From positions 1 through 64,000 of the forward strand of contig CAUTUX010000007.1 in the NCBI GenBank assembly GCA_963542015.1: a DNA stretch of 64,000 nucleotides, written 5' to 3'. The position numbers and the translations under genes are program-made. Each line of letters opens with the position of its first letter. Position 1 is the first letter of the stretch. Shown in pieces: positions 8,577-16,574 of this stretch. The notes beneath the pieces were generated by a model. The model did not search any database. It was not told the DNA's origin and was given only the letters and a program-made list of their open reading frames with translations. Source of the stretch: CAUTUX01 sp963542015 (GTDB lineage: Bacteria; Bacillota; Clostridia; Christensenellales; CAG-917).

Positions 8577-9429
8577 TTAATTCCTCCTCGTTTACAATTT
8601 CTATTATATCGGCATCTGTTGTACCAATTAAATCAATTTCACCGAACATTTGCTCTTGCATAGTTTCTAAAATGCCAAACTTTGCTAAGCTCAATACTGC
8701 AAAAAATGTTGTTACTATATCTCCATTATCAAAATCATCTTGTATTAGATCACTGAACTTCATGTATTTTCTTTTAACAATAAGGTCTCTAATTTCAGTT
8801 TCTTTATCCTTAGTTGAGAACTTAAGTTTTTTGATTATTTTTGGAGTTTCTTTAACTCTATTTACTTCACCATTAACAATCGCATTTGCATATGCTTGAA
8901 CCAATTTATCAATATCAAAATCTTTAAGCTGAACACGATAATCTTTTTCGGAATATTTAGGCTTTGTAACGAATCTATTTATAACTTCCCTTTCTTTTAG
9001 TTTTGGAGTTTGCTGTTTGAATATATCGTATAGTTTTACTCTATCTATAAAGTCTTGACATTCATCATCAACATATTCTTCTACTTCAGGAATAGTTGTT
9101 GCGGCTCTCGCTTTCAAATGAACAAGTTCTGCAGCAGTCTTTATGAATTCTGACATGTACTCATAATCCAATTGCTCTTTAGGTGTATTCCTTAACGCTT
9201 CCATATATTTACTTGTCAATGAAGATACAAATATGTCTTCAATATTAATCTTCTGATCGTGGATAATCTGAAGAATCATGTCTAACGGACACTCAAAGTC
9301 TCCAATTGAATATATGATGTTATTTTGATTATCATTATTTTCATTAAAAGCATTTACTTCAGGATCTTGTATATTTTCAATTGTTGTATCCACAGCTACC
9401 TCTCTTTCTAAAACCGCAATTTCACTCAT
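8554..9429 (-). CDS. scpA: Segregation and condensation protein A (kleisin)
   Basis: ScpA bridges the SMC heads in the bacterial condensin complex with ScpB. It has 291 residues from the chosen ATG at 9429, which overlaps the lysA stop as ATGA; a GTG three codons upstream is possible but less likely. About 35 acidic and polar residues precede the conserved start FECPLDMILQIIHDQKINIEDI. The region ELVHLKARAATTIPE and the C-terminal winged helix VVTTFFAVLSLAKFGI are typical. It is coupled to scpB downstream. Confidence 0.94.
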   Translation of the reverse strand: MSEIAVLEREVAVDTTIENIQDPEVNAFNENNDNQNNIIYSIGDFECPLDMILQIIHDQKINIEDIFVSSLTSKYMEALRNTPKEQLDYEYMSEFIKTAAELVHLKARAATTIPEVEEYVDDECQDFIDRVKLYDIFKQQTPKLKEREVINRFVTKPKYSEKDYRVQLKDFDIDKLVQAYANAIVNGEVNRVKETPKIIKKLKFSTKDKETEIRDLIVKRKYMKFSDLIQDDFDNGDIVTTFFAVLSLAKFGILETMQEQMFGEIDLIGTTDADIIEIVNEEELNVVNAGL

Positions 9430-10694
9430 TTTAACCACTCTGGCAAAGCATGTAACGACAAAATTTCATCCATACTCTGTCTCCTTACTATTATTTCTTT
9501 ATTTGATCCATCAATCATTAAGATTGGTGGAACTAAATTTAAGTTATAATTTGATGCCATTGAATAGTTGTATGCTCCAGTGGATTCAATAATTATGTGC
9601 TCCCCTACATTTACACTTTGCAGTTTTACATCTTCAACTATAATGTCACCGCTTTCACAACATTTACCAACTACTGAGACAATTTGATTTTTTTCTTTAT
9701 CAAAATGCTCAACTGATGAAATAGTATAGTTTGATCCATACAATGCGTGTCTCGGACTTTCAAACATTCCACCATCAACTACTATATATTTCTTACCATT
9801 TTCAAATGTTTTAATATCACCAATTGTGTATACCGTATACCCAGCATCGGCTATAAGGCTTCTCCCTGGTTCAAAAATTACATTTTGAATTTTTACATTC
9901 TTTTCGTTACATTTTTCGTTCAAATGCATCAAAATTTCTTTTACTGTATTTGTGTATGTTTGATTTGTAATTAAAGGATCAGAAGCAGTATATTTAACTC
10001 CAAAGCCACCACCAAGATCTAAAGTATTAACAACTATTTTTAAATTATTGAGTTCTTTTATAAAATCAACTATTTTGTCAACAGCATCATAATATGGTTC
10101 TGAACCAAAAATCTGTGAACCAATATGTATGTGTATACCCAAAAAGTTGTGTTTCTCGTTTATTTCTTTAATGATATCAACTGTTTTTGAATTTATTATA
10201 AAACCAAACTTTGAATCGGAGGCTGATGTATTTACAGCCTTATGTGTATGTGCATGAATGCAAGGGTTTATTCGTACCAAAATGTTTTGTTTTGATTTAG
10301 CAAGTGAATTTATTTTTGCTAACTCACTTGCATTGTCAATAACAAAATAACCCACTTTATTTTTAATCGCATATTCAATCTCTGAAGCCGTTTTATTATT
10401 CCCATGAAATATTAAGTTCTCTGCAGAAATTCCAGCTTTTAACATAACTGCAATTTCACCAGCACTTACAACATCAAACTTATACCCTAAATTACTAAGC
10501 ATTCTTGCCACGGCAACTGCACATAATGCTTTGTTTGCATATGCAAAATCAACATTATATTGAGAAAGTTTTTTTACATCGTTAAATGCTAATGCTCTTT
10601 TTTTTAATATCTCAGCATCTACAATATAAAGTGGAGTACAGTATTCATTTATTAGATCTAGTATTTTAAACTTTCCAATACAGTTGTCTTTCAT
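9426..10694 (-). CDS. lysA: Diaminopimelate decarboxylase
   Basis: This PLP enzyme decarboxylates meso-diaminopimelate to L-lysine, the last step of lysine synthesis. It has 422 residues. The PLP lysine is in DFAYANKALC; HGNNKTASEIEYAI, HIHIGSQI, LDLGGGFGVKY and EPGRSLIADAG form the alanine-racemase-like barrel. CCESGDI and STGAYNYSMASNYN are the C-terminal active-site motifs. GGAG eight bases upstream supports the ATG. No other lysine or DAP pathway gene lies in the window, so its presence does not by itself show that peptidoglycan contains DAP. Confidence 0.94.
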   Translation of the reverse strand: MKDNCIGKFKILDLINEYCTPLYIVDAEILKKRALAFNDVKKLSQYNVDFAYANKALCAVAVARMLSNLGYKFDVVSAGEIAVMLKAGISAENLIFHGNNKTASEIEYAIKNKVGYFVIDNASELAKINSLAKSKQNILVRINPCIHAHTHKAVNTSASDSKFGFIINSKTVDIIKEINEKHNFLGIHIHIGSQIFGSEPYYDAVDKIVDFIKELNNLKIVVNTLDLGGGFGVKYTASDPLITNQTYTNTVKEILMHLNEKCNEKNVKIQNVIFEPGRSLIADAGYTVYTIGDIKTFENGKKYIVVDGGMFESPRHALYGSNYTISSVEHFDKEKNQIVSVVGKCCESGDIIVEDVKLQSVNVGEHIIIESTGAYNYSMASNYNLNLVPPILMIDGSNKEIIVRRQSMDEILSLHALPEWLK

Positions 10695-10699
10695 TATTA

Positions 10700-11470
10700 T
10701 TAGAACTCCGTTGCAGTTTCAGGTATTTCAGATTTAACATCTTCATTTTTTAAAACAACTGTTTTTTCTTCTGTATTATCAAGTATCCACTTACCATCTT
10801 TATCTTTATATCCATTTTCATGGTATGTAACTTTAACTTCACCATCTTTAATAACTATTGAATCAATTATCCCATGAATTTGTGCATTTTCTTTGGTATT
10901 ATTTGTTGCAAATGTGTTTGATTCATCCCCTGGATTTAAATCATCGGTTACTCTATATTTAAGTTCGTTTGTAGTTTTATCTAATTTATAATTACTCCCC
11001 TCTTTTACACCAATTTTAAGAAGCCCTGAAAAGAATGATTTGTAGTCAATTAATTCAGGTTCACTTTCATTTTTAATTCTATTAATTTCTTCTTCCTTCT
11101 TTGTATATTTCCAATCAAAATTCTCAGTTTTGTTGTTATATGTACCAACATACATTCTATTATTTGACTTATCATATATATTTTTAATAAATACATCACC
11201 GTCTTTGTTTTCTGATTTATAGAAATCATAATTGTTAAAATAGCTAGTATACTTACTGTTTACTTGTTTCGCAGAAAAATTCTTAGTATCTAACATCGCC
11301 AAAGCGTTCTTAATATCTTCAATTCCCTTATCTGTTATCTTCTCTTCCTTTTGCTCTGGAAGTTTTTGAATTTTTTTGTCATCTTTCTTCTTATTACATC
11401 CAACAAAAATTGAAAGACATAAAGCAAGTATCGCTACTAAAAATATATTTAATCCAACTTTCTTTTTCAT
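10700..11470 (-). CDS. Predicted lipoprotein of unknown function
   Basis: I do not recognise a family. The 256-residue product starts with a lysine-rich n-region and a hydrophobic segment ending in the lipobox FVGC with C25, so it should be lipidated and held on the outer face of the membrane. After a Lys-rich linker (KKKDDKKIQK) the mature part is hydrophilic, with NKTENFDWKYTKKEEE and a C-terminal beta-rich portion (VIKDGEVKVTYHENGYKDKDG). GGGAG upstream supports the start. It lies between the COG2509 gene and lysA in the same direction, probably co-transcribed. Confidence 0.75.
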   Translation of the reverse strand: MKKKVGLNIFLVAILALCLSIFVGCNKKKDDKKIQKLPEQKEEKITDKGIEDIKNALAMLDTKNFSAKQVNSKYTSYFNNYDFYKSENKDGDVFIKNIYDKSNNRMYVGTYNNKTENFDWKYTKKEEEINRIKNESEPELIDYKSFFSGLLKIGVKEGSNYKLDKTTNELKYRVTDDLNPGDESNTFATNNTKENAQIHGIIDSIVIKDGEVKVTYHENGYKDKDGKWILDNTEEKTVVLKNEDVKSEIPETATEF

Positions 11471-11479
11471 ATTTCTCCC

Positions 11480-12898
11480 TTATTTAATATTTTTATTTTT
11501 AATTAAATTTCTAGCCATGTGAACGCCCATACACGATGCCATCATAAGTCCTCTAGTCCATCCACTACTATCACCCAAACAATATAATCCTTTAATTGAA
11601 GTTTTTAGATCCTTATCCATCTTGATTTTATTGCTATAAAATTTAAGTTCTGGCGAATATAACAATGTTTCATACCCTGCAAATCCAGGAACTATATAAT
11701 CTACTGCTTTAATAAAGTTGATAATATTCAACATTGCCCTATACGGCATCCCAGCAGTTATATCACCAGCTACAGCGTCTGGAAGCGTAGGTCTAACATT
11801 AGACATAGATAATTCTTTTTGCCATGTTCTCTTTCCTGATAAAATATCCCCATATCTTTGAACTAAAATATGTCCCGCTCCCAACATGTTTGTGAGCTCA
11901 CCTACTTTTCTTGCATATTCTATTGGCTGATTGAATGGTTCTGTGAAGGAATGTGAACAAAGTATAGCCATATTAGTATTGTTGCTTTTTGTATTCTTAT
12001 AACTATGACCGTTAACAACAGCAAGATCATTATCGTAATTTTCTTGTGAAACAAATCCTCCCGGATTCTGACAGAAAATTCTTACTTTATTTTTAAATGG
12101 ATCTGGGTAACCAATTAATTTAGATTCATAAAGAATTTCATTAATTTCATCCATTACTTCATTCCTAACTTCAACTCTTACACCAATATCAACAACTCCA
12201 GGTCCATGATCAATACCATGTTCCACACATAGCCTTTCCAACCAGTCGGCACCTCTTCTACCTGTTGCTATTACTATATGCTCAGCTTCTATTGTCCCGA
12301 GATCTTTTCCTCTTGAATCTTGAATGTACACACCTTTACATATAGAATTTTCTAGAATAATGTTTGAACATTGAGTATCAAACATTATTTCAACACCATT
12401 TGATAATAAATATTTTTCAATACTTAGATAAAGGTCATGAGCCAATTCAGTACCCAAATGTCTGATAGGACAATCAATTAACTTAAGACCAGCTTTAATT
12501 GCCTTACGTCTAATTTCTTTAACTTTTTCTTCATTGCCAAGTCCTTCAATATGCTTATCTGCACCGAATTCTAAGTAAATTTTATCAGTATAATTTATGA
12601 GATCTTGGACAAAATCACCACCAAGCAAATCTGGTAATTCACCGCCAACTTCATACGACAATGAGAGCTTGCCATCTGAAAATGCACCAGCACCAGAAAA
12701 GCCTGTCGTTATATGACAGTATGGCTTACAATTTTTACATTGCTTGTTGTTTTTAGGACAAAACCTTTTCTCAATTGACTTGCCTTTTTCAACAATCAAT
12801 ATTTTCATTTTGGATTTAAGTTTTAGTAGTTCTAATGCGGTAAATATGCCAGCTGGACCAGCTCCGACAATACATACATCAACTTTATTTTTTGTCAT
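11480..12898 (-). CDS. COG2509-type FAD-dependent dehydrogenase
   Basis: This is a flavoprotein of the uncharacterised FAD-dependent dehydrogenase group COG2509, 472 residues. The FAD-binding motif VGAGPAGIFTALELL is at residues 11-25. The family-typical cysteine cluster CPKNNKQCKNCKPYC is followed by GFSGAGAFSDGKLSLS. IATGRRGADWLERL, FCQNPGGFVSQE and the C-terminal YCLGDSSGWTRGLMMASCMG complete the fold. The cysteine cluster could bind metal or act in redox chemistry. It overlaps nrdR by four bases (ATGA). Substrate unknown. Confidence 0.85.
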   Translation of the reverse strand: MTKNKVDVCIVGAGPAGIFTALELLKLKSKMKILIVEKGKSIEKRFCPKNNKQCKNCKPYCHITTGFSGAGAFSDGKLSLSYEVGGELPDLLGGDFVQDLINYTDKIYLEFGADKHIEGLGNEEKVKEIRRKAIKAGLKLIDCPIRHLGTELAHDLYLSIEKYLLSNGVEIMFDTQCSNIILENSICKGVYIQDSRGKDLGTIEAEHIVIATGRRGADWLERLCVEHGIDHGPGVVDIGVRVEVRNEVMDEINEILYESKLIGYPDPFKNKVRIFCQNPGGFVSQENYDNDLAVVNGHSYKNTKSNNTNMAILCSHSFTEPFNQPIEYARKVGELTNMLGAGHILVQRYGDILSGKRTWQKELSMSNVRPTLPDAVAGDITAGMPYRAMLNIINFIKAVDYIVPGFAGYETLLYSPELKFYSNKIKMDKDLKTSIKGLYCLGDSSGWTRGLMMASCMGVHMARNLIKNKNIK

Positions 12899-13353
12899 TC
12901 TTCTTTATCCCTCATGTTAACTTCTTTCACAAAACTTTCTACATCCTGGAACTGTTTATACACAGATGCATATCTTATATAAGCTACCCCATCTGTCTTT
13001 CTTAACCCTTCCATTACAAACTCTCCAATCTGTCTTGATTGAATCTCATGCCCATTACATTCGTTTGCGACTTTCTTCTCAATATCTTTAATTAGTTCGT
13101 CAATCTTTGATATTGGAATCTTGCACTTCTCACAAGCTTTCATTATACCAACTCTAACCTTATTTATGTCAAAAACTTGTCTACTTCCATCTGTTTTAAC
13201 AACATATACTGGCGTGCTTTCAATGGTTTCATATGTGGTGAATCTTTCCCCACAATTAATACATTCTCTTCTTCTTCTAATTGAGAGACCATCTTCACTT
13301 TGGCGTGAATCAAGAACTTTACTCTCCATTGAACCACAATTTTTACACTTCAT
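12895..13353 (-). CDS. nrdR: Transcriptional repressor NrdR
   Basis: NrdR represses ribonucleotide reductase genes in response to ATP/dATP. It has 152 residues, the normal length. The N-terminal zinc ribbon is built from CKNCG (residues 3-7) and CINCGERFTTYE, with SRQSEDGLSIRRRREC between. The ATP-cone domain follows from about residue 50 (VVKTDGSRQVFDINKVR to RYASVYKQF). AAGGA upstream supports the ATG. Position directly behind ftsZ is common in Bacillota. Confidence 0.96.
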   Translation of the reverse strand: MKCKNCGSMESKVLDSRQSEDGLSIRRRRECINCGERFTTYETIESTPVYVVKTDGSRQVFDINKVRVGIMKACEKCKIPISKIDELIKDIEKKVANECNGHEIQSRQIGEFVMEGLRKTDGVAYIRYASVYKQFQDVESFVKEVNMRDKEE

Positions 13354-13364
13354 ATTTTACTTCC

Positions 13365-14768
13365 TTATTTATTCTTTCTAAACTTCTTAAAAAATTCAGG
13401 AACTTTATTTCTTGCTGAAACTCGAGATGCATTTACTACAGTTTCATTTTCAACTGGTCTTGGTTGGTATATTTGTGGCTGAGGCTGTACAGGTTGCTCA
13501 GGCTGAGGTGTAGGCTGAAAACTTGCCGTGGCAGTCATTGGTCTTTGAGTAGCGAAAGCAGATGTCGAATTATTATTCAAAGAACTTTGCATACTCGCCA
13601 ACGCACTATCATATTGTTTGTCCAACTCTTTTTTAGTGTTAACCGAAACGCTTGCATTCTTAGCAAATTTATCAGTGAAACCAGTGGCAATAATTGTAAT
13701 CTCAATATCAGTCATTCCAGGCTCTAAACCTGTTCCAACGATCATATTAACCTTATCGTCAGCCACTTCCTTAATAATTGAACATGCACTTTCAACTTCG
13801 CTAAGCATCATATCTTCTCCACCTTTGATATTAACTATAATACCTGTAGCACCTTCAATATCCGTCTCAAGTAATGGGCTGTATACGGCACCTTTAACAG
13901 CTGAAAGAATACGATTTTCTCCCTTACCTTTACCCATACCCATATGTGCTAAACCTTTATTGAGAAGTATTGTTCTAACATCGGCAAAATCTAAATTTAT
14001 AAGTGAATGGTTTGCGATAACATCTGTTACACCTTGGACAGCTTGTCTCAAAACATCATCGGCAATTTCAAATGCTCTCTTGAATGAAACATTTGCATTT
14101 AATACTTCGAGCAACTTCTGATTTGGAATAACCAATAAAGTATCAACAAACTTGCTTAAGTTTCTAATTCCAATTTCAGCATTACGCATTCTGATTACGC
14201 CTTCAAAATCAAATGGTTTTGTTACAACAGCTACTGTTAAGATCCCCATCTCTTTTGCAACTTTAGCTATAATAGGTGCAGCACCAGTTCCTGTTCCACC
14301 TCCCATTCCAGCTGTTATAAAAAGAAGGTCAGTATCTTCAAGGGTTTCTCTGATTTTATCAATAGACTCTTCAGCAGAAGCTCTTCCAACCTCAGGATTT
14401 GCACCAGCTCCCAATCCACCAGTTTTCATTTCACCAATTTGAACCCTGGATGAAGGTTCGACCAATGATTTTGACAATGCTTGCATATCGGTGTTCATAA
14501 CAACAAAGTGAGCACTTTCAATACCAGCACGAATCATATTATCAACAGCGTTGTTACCACCGCCACCTATTCCAACAACTACTATCTTAGCTTCACCAAT
14601 TTTCTTATATGAAACTTCTTCAGCATTTGACGGAATAATATATGATTCGAATTCATCTTCAGAATCATCAATATTTTGTTCTTCAACTACTTTTGGCTCT
14701 TCTTTTTCAAATTCTTCACTTGGATTTTCACCAACTTTACCTAATCCTAATTTCTCAAAATCTAACAT
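13365..14768 (-). CDS. ftsZ: Cell division protein FtsZ with an acidic N-terminal extension
   Basis: FtsZ is the tubulin-like GTPase that forms the division ring. It has 467 residues from the ATG at 14768, which has AGAGG five bases upstream; an in-frame GTG at 14774 is less likely. The GTPase core starts only at about residue 60 (GIGGGGNNAVDNM), after about 60 acidic residues, whereas typical FtsZ has about 10-15. The tubulin signature GGGTGTGAAP and the T7 catalytic loop NLDFADVRTIL are intact. A Ser/Thr, then Pro/Gln-rich linker (about 385-450) ends in the conserved C-terminal peptide KVPEFFKKFRKNK, which normally binds FtsA and other anchors. It follows the ftsA-like gene by nine bases. 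Confidence 0.97.
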   Translation of the reverse strand: MLDFEKLGLGKVGENPSEEFEKEEPKVVEEQNIDDSEDEFESYIIPSNAEEVSYKKIGEAKIVVVGIGGGGNNAVDNMIRAGIESAHFVVMNTDMQALSKSLVEPSSRVQIGEMKTGGLGAGANPEVGRASAEESIDKIRETLEDTDLLFITAGMGGGTGTGAAPIIAKVAKEMGILTVAVVTKPFDFEGVIRMRNAEIGIRNLSKFVDTLLVIPNQKLLEVLNANVSFKRAFEIADDVLRQAVQGVTDVIANHSLINLDFADVRTILLNKGLAHMGMGKGKGENRILSAVKGAVYSPLLETDIEGATGIIVNIKGGEDMMLSEVESACSIIKEVADDKVNMIVGTGLEPGMTDIEITIIATGFTDKFAKNASVSVNTKKELDKQYDSALASMQSSLNNNSTSAFATQRPMTATASFQPTPQPEQPVQPQPQIYQPRPVENETVVNASRVSARNKVPEFFKKFRKNK

Positions 14769-14777
14769 ATTCACCTC

Positions 14778-15902
14778 TTAATAATATGTAATCCGTTTAT
14801 TGTAGTAGCCATTGATTAACTGCATCAATGAAGCTATATTTACCTTTGAAAGCTCTCTAAACTTAGGAAAGTTTGAAGATATCAATTCAACATTCTTCCC
14901 TATTTTGTCTTCTAAAATTCGATTAATTCCTCTTATACCTGAAAGTCCATATCCTGTTAGATATATAGGACTGTATTCTGGAACTTTTTCTAAATTATAT
15001 CCAATTACTTCTTTTATTAAATCGAATATTAAATCTATTCTTGATTTAACAATTTGATACAAATAATATGTATCAATTTCATAACCCTTAAATACTTCAA
15101 CTCCTATCTCTGCATAATTCATAGTGAAGTCCATGCTGTATAAAAATTCTTCTAAAGTATCAAACGGCAAATCAACCAGCTCATACATGTCAGCTACAAT
15201 GTCAGCTGCACCTGTAGAAATTGATTTCATATCAAGTATCCCTTCTCCCTTACCAAGGATTACTGATGTAGACAAATAACCAATATCAATCATAATATAA
15301 GGCACTGTGCGTCTATTATCATCCAACAAGGACATCCCTTGAGCCCAAGCTGTAGAAATGAATTTGATTAATTTAAATTTAAATCTCTTTAAAATTACAA
15401 GCATCACATTTACATACTTGTCTTCAGCAAATATATATGTAACCTTGCCTTGAATCTTCGATGCCTTCTTACCCCTAACATCATAAAATGATTCATTTGA
15501 TTTATCAGTCTTTATCTCAATCAACGACTTGTTAATGCAAGTATATCCCTTTGATTTAAAGGTGTTTCCTTTCTGAATCAAAAATTTAATGTCATCATCA
15601 ACGACTTCTCTTTCTCTTCCGAAACTAACATTAACTGTTGACTTCCTTGAAGAACAAAATTCGGTTGGAACACTAATATAAACTTCTCTAGGTAATTTTT
15701 TTGTGAGACTCTTTAATGTTTCTAATATAGTTATAATTGTATCACTTACCTCAGTTACATTTAAGAAATCCCCTTCGCAAAATCCAGAATAATTTTTGTG
15801 AATTTCATTTTTTACACTAAAAATGCCAGCACTCTTTTTTGTGCCTACTAAACCTGTTATTTTTCTTGAATCCACATCAATTATAAGGATATCTCTTTGC
15901 AT
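14778..15902 (-). CDS. ftsA: Divergent, short FtsA-like actin-family protein
   Basis: FtsA is the actin-fold ATPase that ties FtsZ to the membrane. This product has 374 residues, against roughly 400-440 in the family. The phosphate-1 motif is seen as IIDVDSRKITGLVG at residues 7-20, phosphate-2 as YIMIDIGYLSTSVILG, and the adenosine loop as IYLTGYGLSGIRGI. The C-terminus ends MQLINGYYNKRITYY, and I see no amphipathic membrane-targeting helix of the usual kind. The ATG is one base past the stop of the recombinase-like gene, whose last codons supply the GGAG/GGAAG site. Position before ftsZ supports ftsA; a PilM-like paralogue is a weaker alternative. Confidence 0.8.
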   Translation of the reverse strand: MQRDILIIDVDSRKITGLVGTKKSAGIFSVKNEIHKNYSGFCEGDFLNVTEVSDTIITILETLKSLTKKLPREVYISVPTEFCSSRKSTVNVSFGREREVVDDDIKFLIQKGNTFKSKGYTCINKSLIEIKTDKSNESFYDVRGKKASKIQGKVTYIFAEDKYVNVMLVILKRFKFKLIKFISTAWAQGMSLLDDNRRTVPYIMIDIGYLSTSVILGKGEGILDMKSISTGAADIVADMYELVDLPFDTLEEFLYSMDFTMNYAEIGVEVFKGYEIDTYYLYQIVKSRIDLIFDLIKEVIGYNLEKVPEYSPIYLTGYGLSGIRGINRILEDKIGKNVELISSNFPKFRELSKVNIASLMQLINGYYNKRITYY

Positions 15903-15903
15903 A

Positions 15904-16494
15904 CTATCTTCCAGCTCCTATTGCTATTCTTATATCTGATGTGTCGCAAACCTTCAAAGCCTCTTGTAAATCTTTAATTTCATCTTCTTCAAAACTCATG
16001 TTCTCATTACCGTTATTAATGAACAATAATTCAACTCCATTTGCCTCACACAGAGAAAAAACTATTTCCGCACCATATCTCAACAACCTGTCTTTATGAG
16101 TTAATATGAGGCGCTTAACTTTGCCCTGTGCAATATAAGCACAAAGTTCCTTAAGACCTTTCTTGTAGAAATTAAGCCCACTCCCAACTTCCTGAATCAA
16201 TTTGTAATCATAACCTTGCTGAGCACAATACTTATTTAGAACTTCAATTTGTCTGGCTAAATCAACAATTTGATTTTTATTTGCCACTCTTGCATATGCT
16301 ATTGTTAAACGATTTTCATTATTTGAATAACTATTTCTTTTAAATATTGAAAGAGTCTCATAGCTGTATCTACGAGCTCCACCTTGGGTCTTTTTATCTG
16401 GAACCAACTGACCAGACTTATCCCAATTTCTTAATGTCTGTATTGAAACACCTAAAATTTCAGCTGTCTGACCAATCGTTAAATACCTGTTCAT
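15904..16494 (-). CDS. IS607-type serine recombinase homologue lacking the catalytic serine
   Basis: This 196-residue protein has the two-domain build of IS607 TnpA. A MerR-like winged helix (residues 4-50: YLTIGQTAEILGVSIQTLRNW, then GGARRY) precedes a small serine-recombinase domain (63-196). Conserved pieces are YARV (67-70), DLARQIEVLNKYC, GSGLNFYKKGLKEL and LTHKDRLLRYG. In active members the residue after YARV is the nucleophile serine; here codon 71 (16282-16284) reads GCA, alanine, and the next residue is Asn. So strand cleavage should be impossible while DNA binding is retained. There is no tnpB and no visible insertion-sequence end. It heads the ftsA-ftsZ operon with its own promoter, so I infer a domesticated DNA-binding regulator. 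Confidence 0.85.
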   Translation of the reverse strand: MNRYLTIGQTAEILGVSIQTLRNWDKSGQLVPDKKTQGGARRYSYETLSIFKRNSYSNNENRLTIAYARVANKNQIVDLARQIEVLNKYCAQQGYDYKLIQEVGSGLNFYKKGLKELCAYIAQGKVKRLILTHKDRLLRYGAEIVFSLCEANGVELLFINNGNENMSFEEDEIKDLQEALKVCDTSDIRIAIGAGR

Positions 16495-16500
16495 GCTATA

Positions 16501-16529
16501 AGTATAAACAATTGGAAGTTTGATGTAAA
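16501..16529 (-). promoter_or_regulatory. Promoter of the recombinase-like/ftsA/ftsZ operon
   Basis: A TTTACA -35 box (16524-16529) and a TATACT -10 box (16501-16506) are 17 bases apart. Only six bases (16495-16500) separate the -10 box from the ATG, so transcription should start at or within a base or two of the start codon. No ribosome-binding site is possible between them. Confidence 0.75.
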
Positions 16530-16538
16530 GTATTTTCT

Positions 16539-16569
16539 ATAAAAAACAACAAAATTTGTTGTTTTTTAT
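16539..16569 (-). terminator. Perfect 15-bp inverted repeat, probable terminator of the mraZ operon
   Basis: The arms 16539-16553 and 16555-16569 are exact reverse complements around a single base. On the minus strand the 3' arm ends in GTTGTTTTTT, and the repeat begins five bases past the stop of the membrane-protein gene, so it fits an AT-rich intrinsic terminator. It also lies ten bases upstream of the -35 box of the next operon, so it could instead be, or also be, an operator. Confidence 0.6.
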
Positions 16570-16574
16570 ATGTT

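Noticed and set aside
13618..14121. 167-codon plus-strand frame inside ftsZ
   Set aside because: It is antisense to a firmly identified gene and Ser/Ile-rich as expected from the complement.
15904..16494. Complete IS607 element
   Set aside because: No tnpB and no recognisable ends, and the gene is tightly coupled to ftsA.
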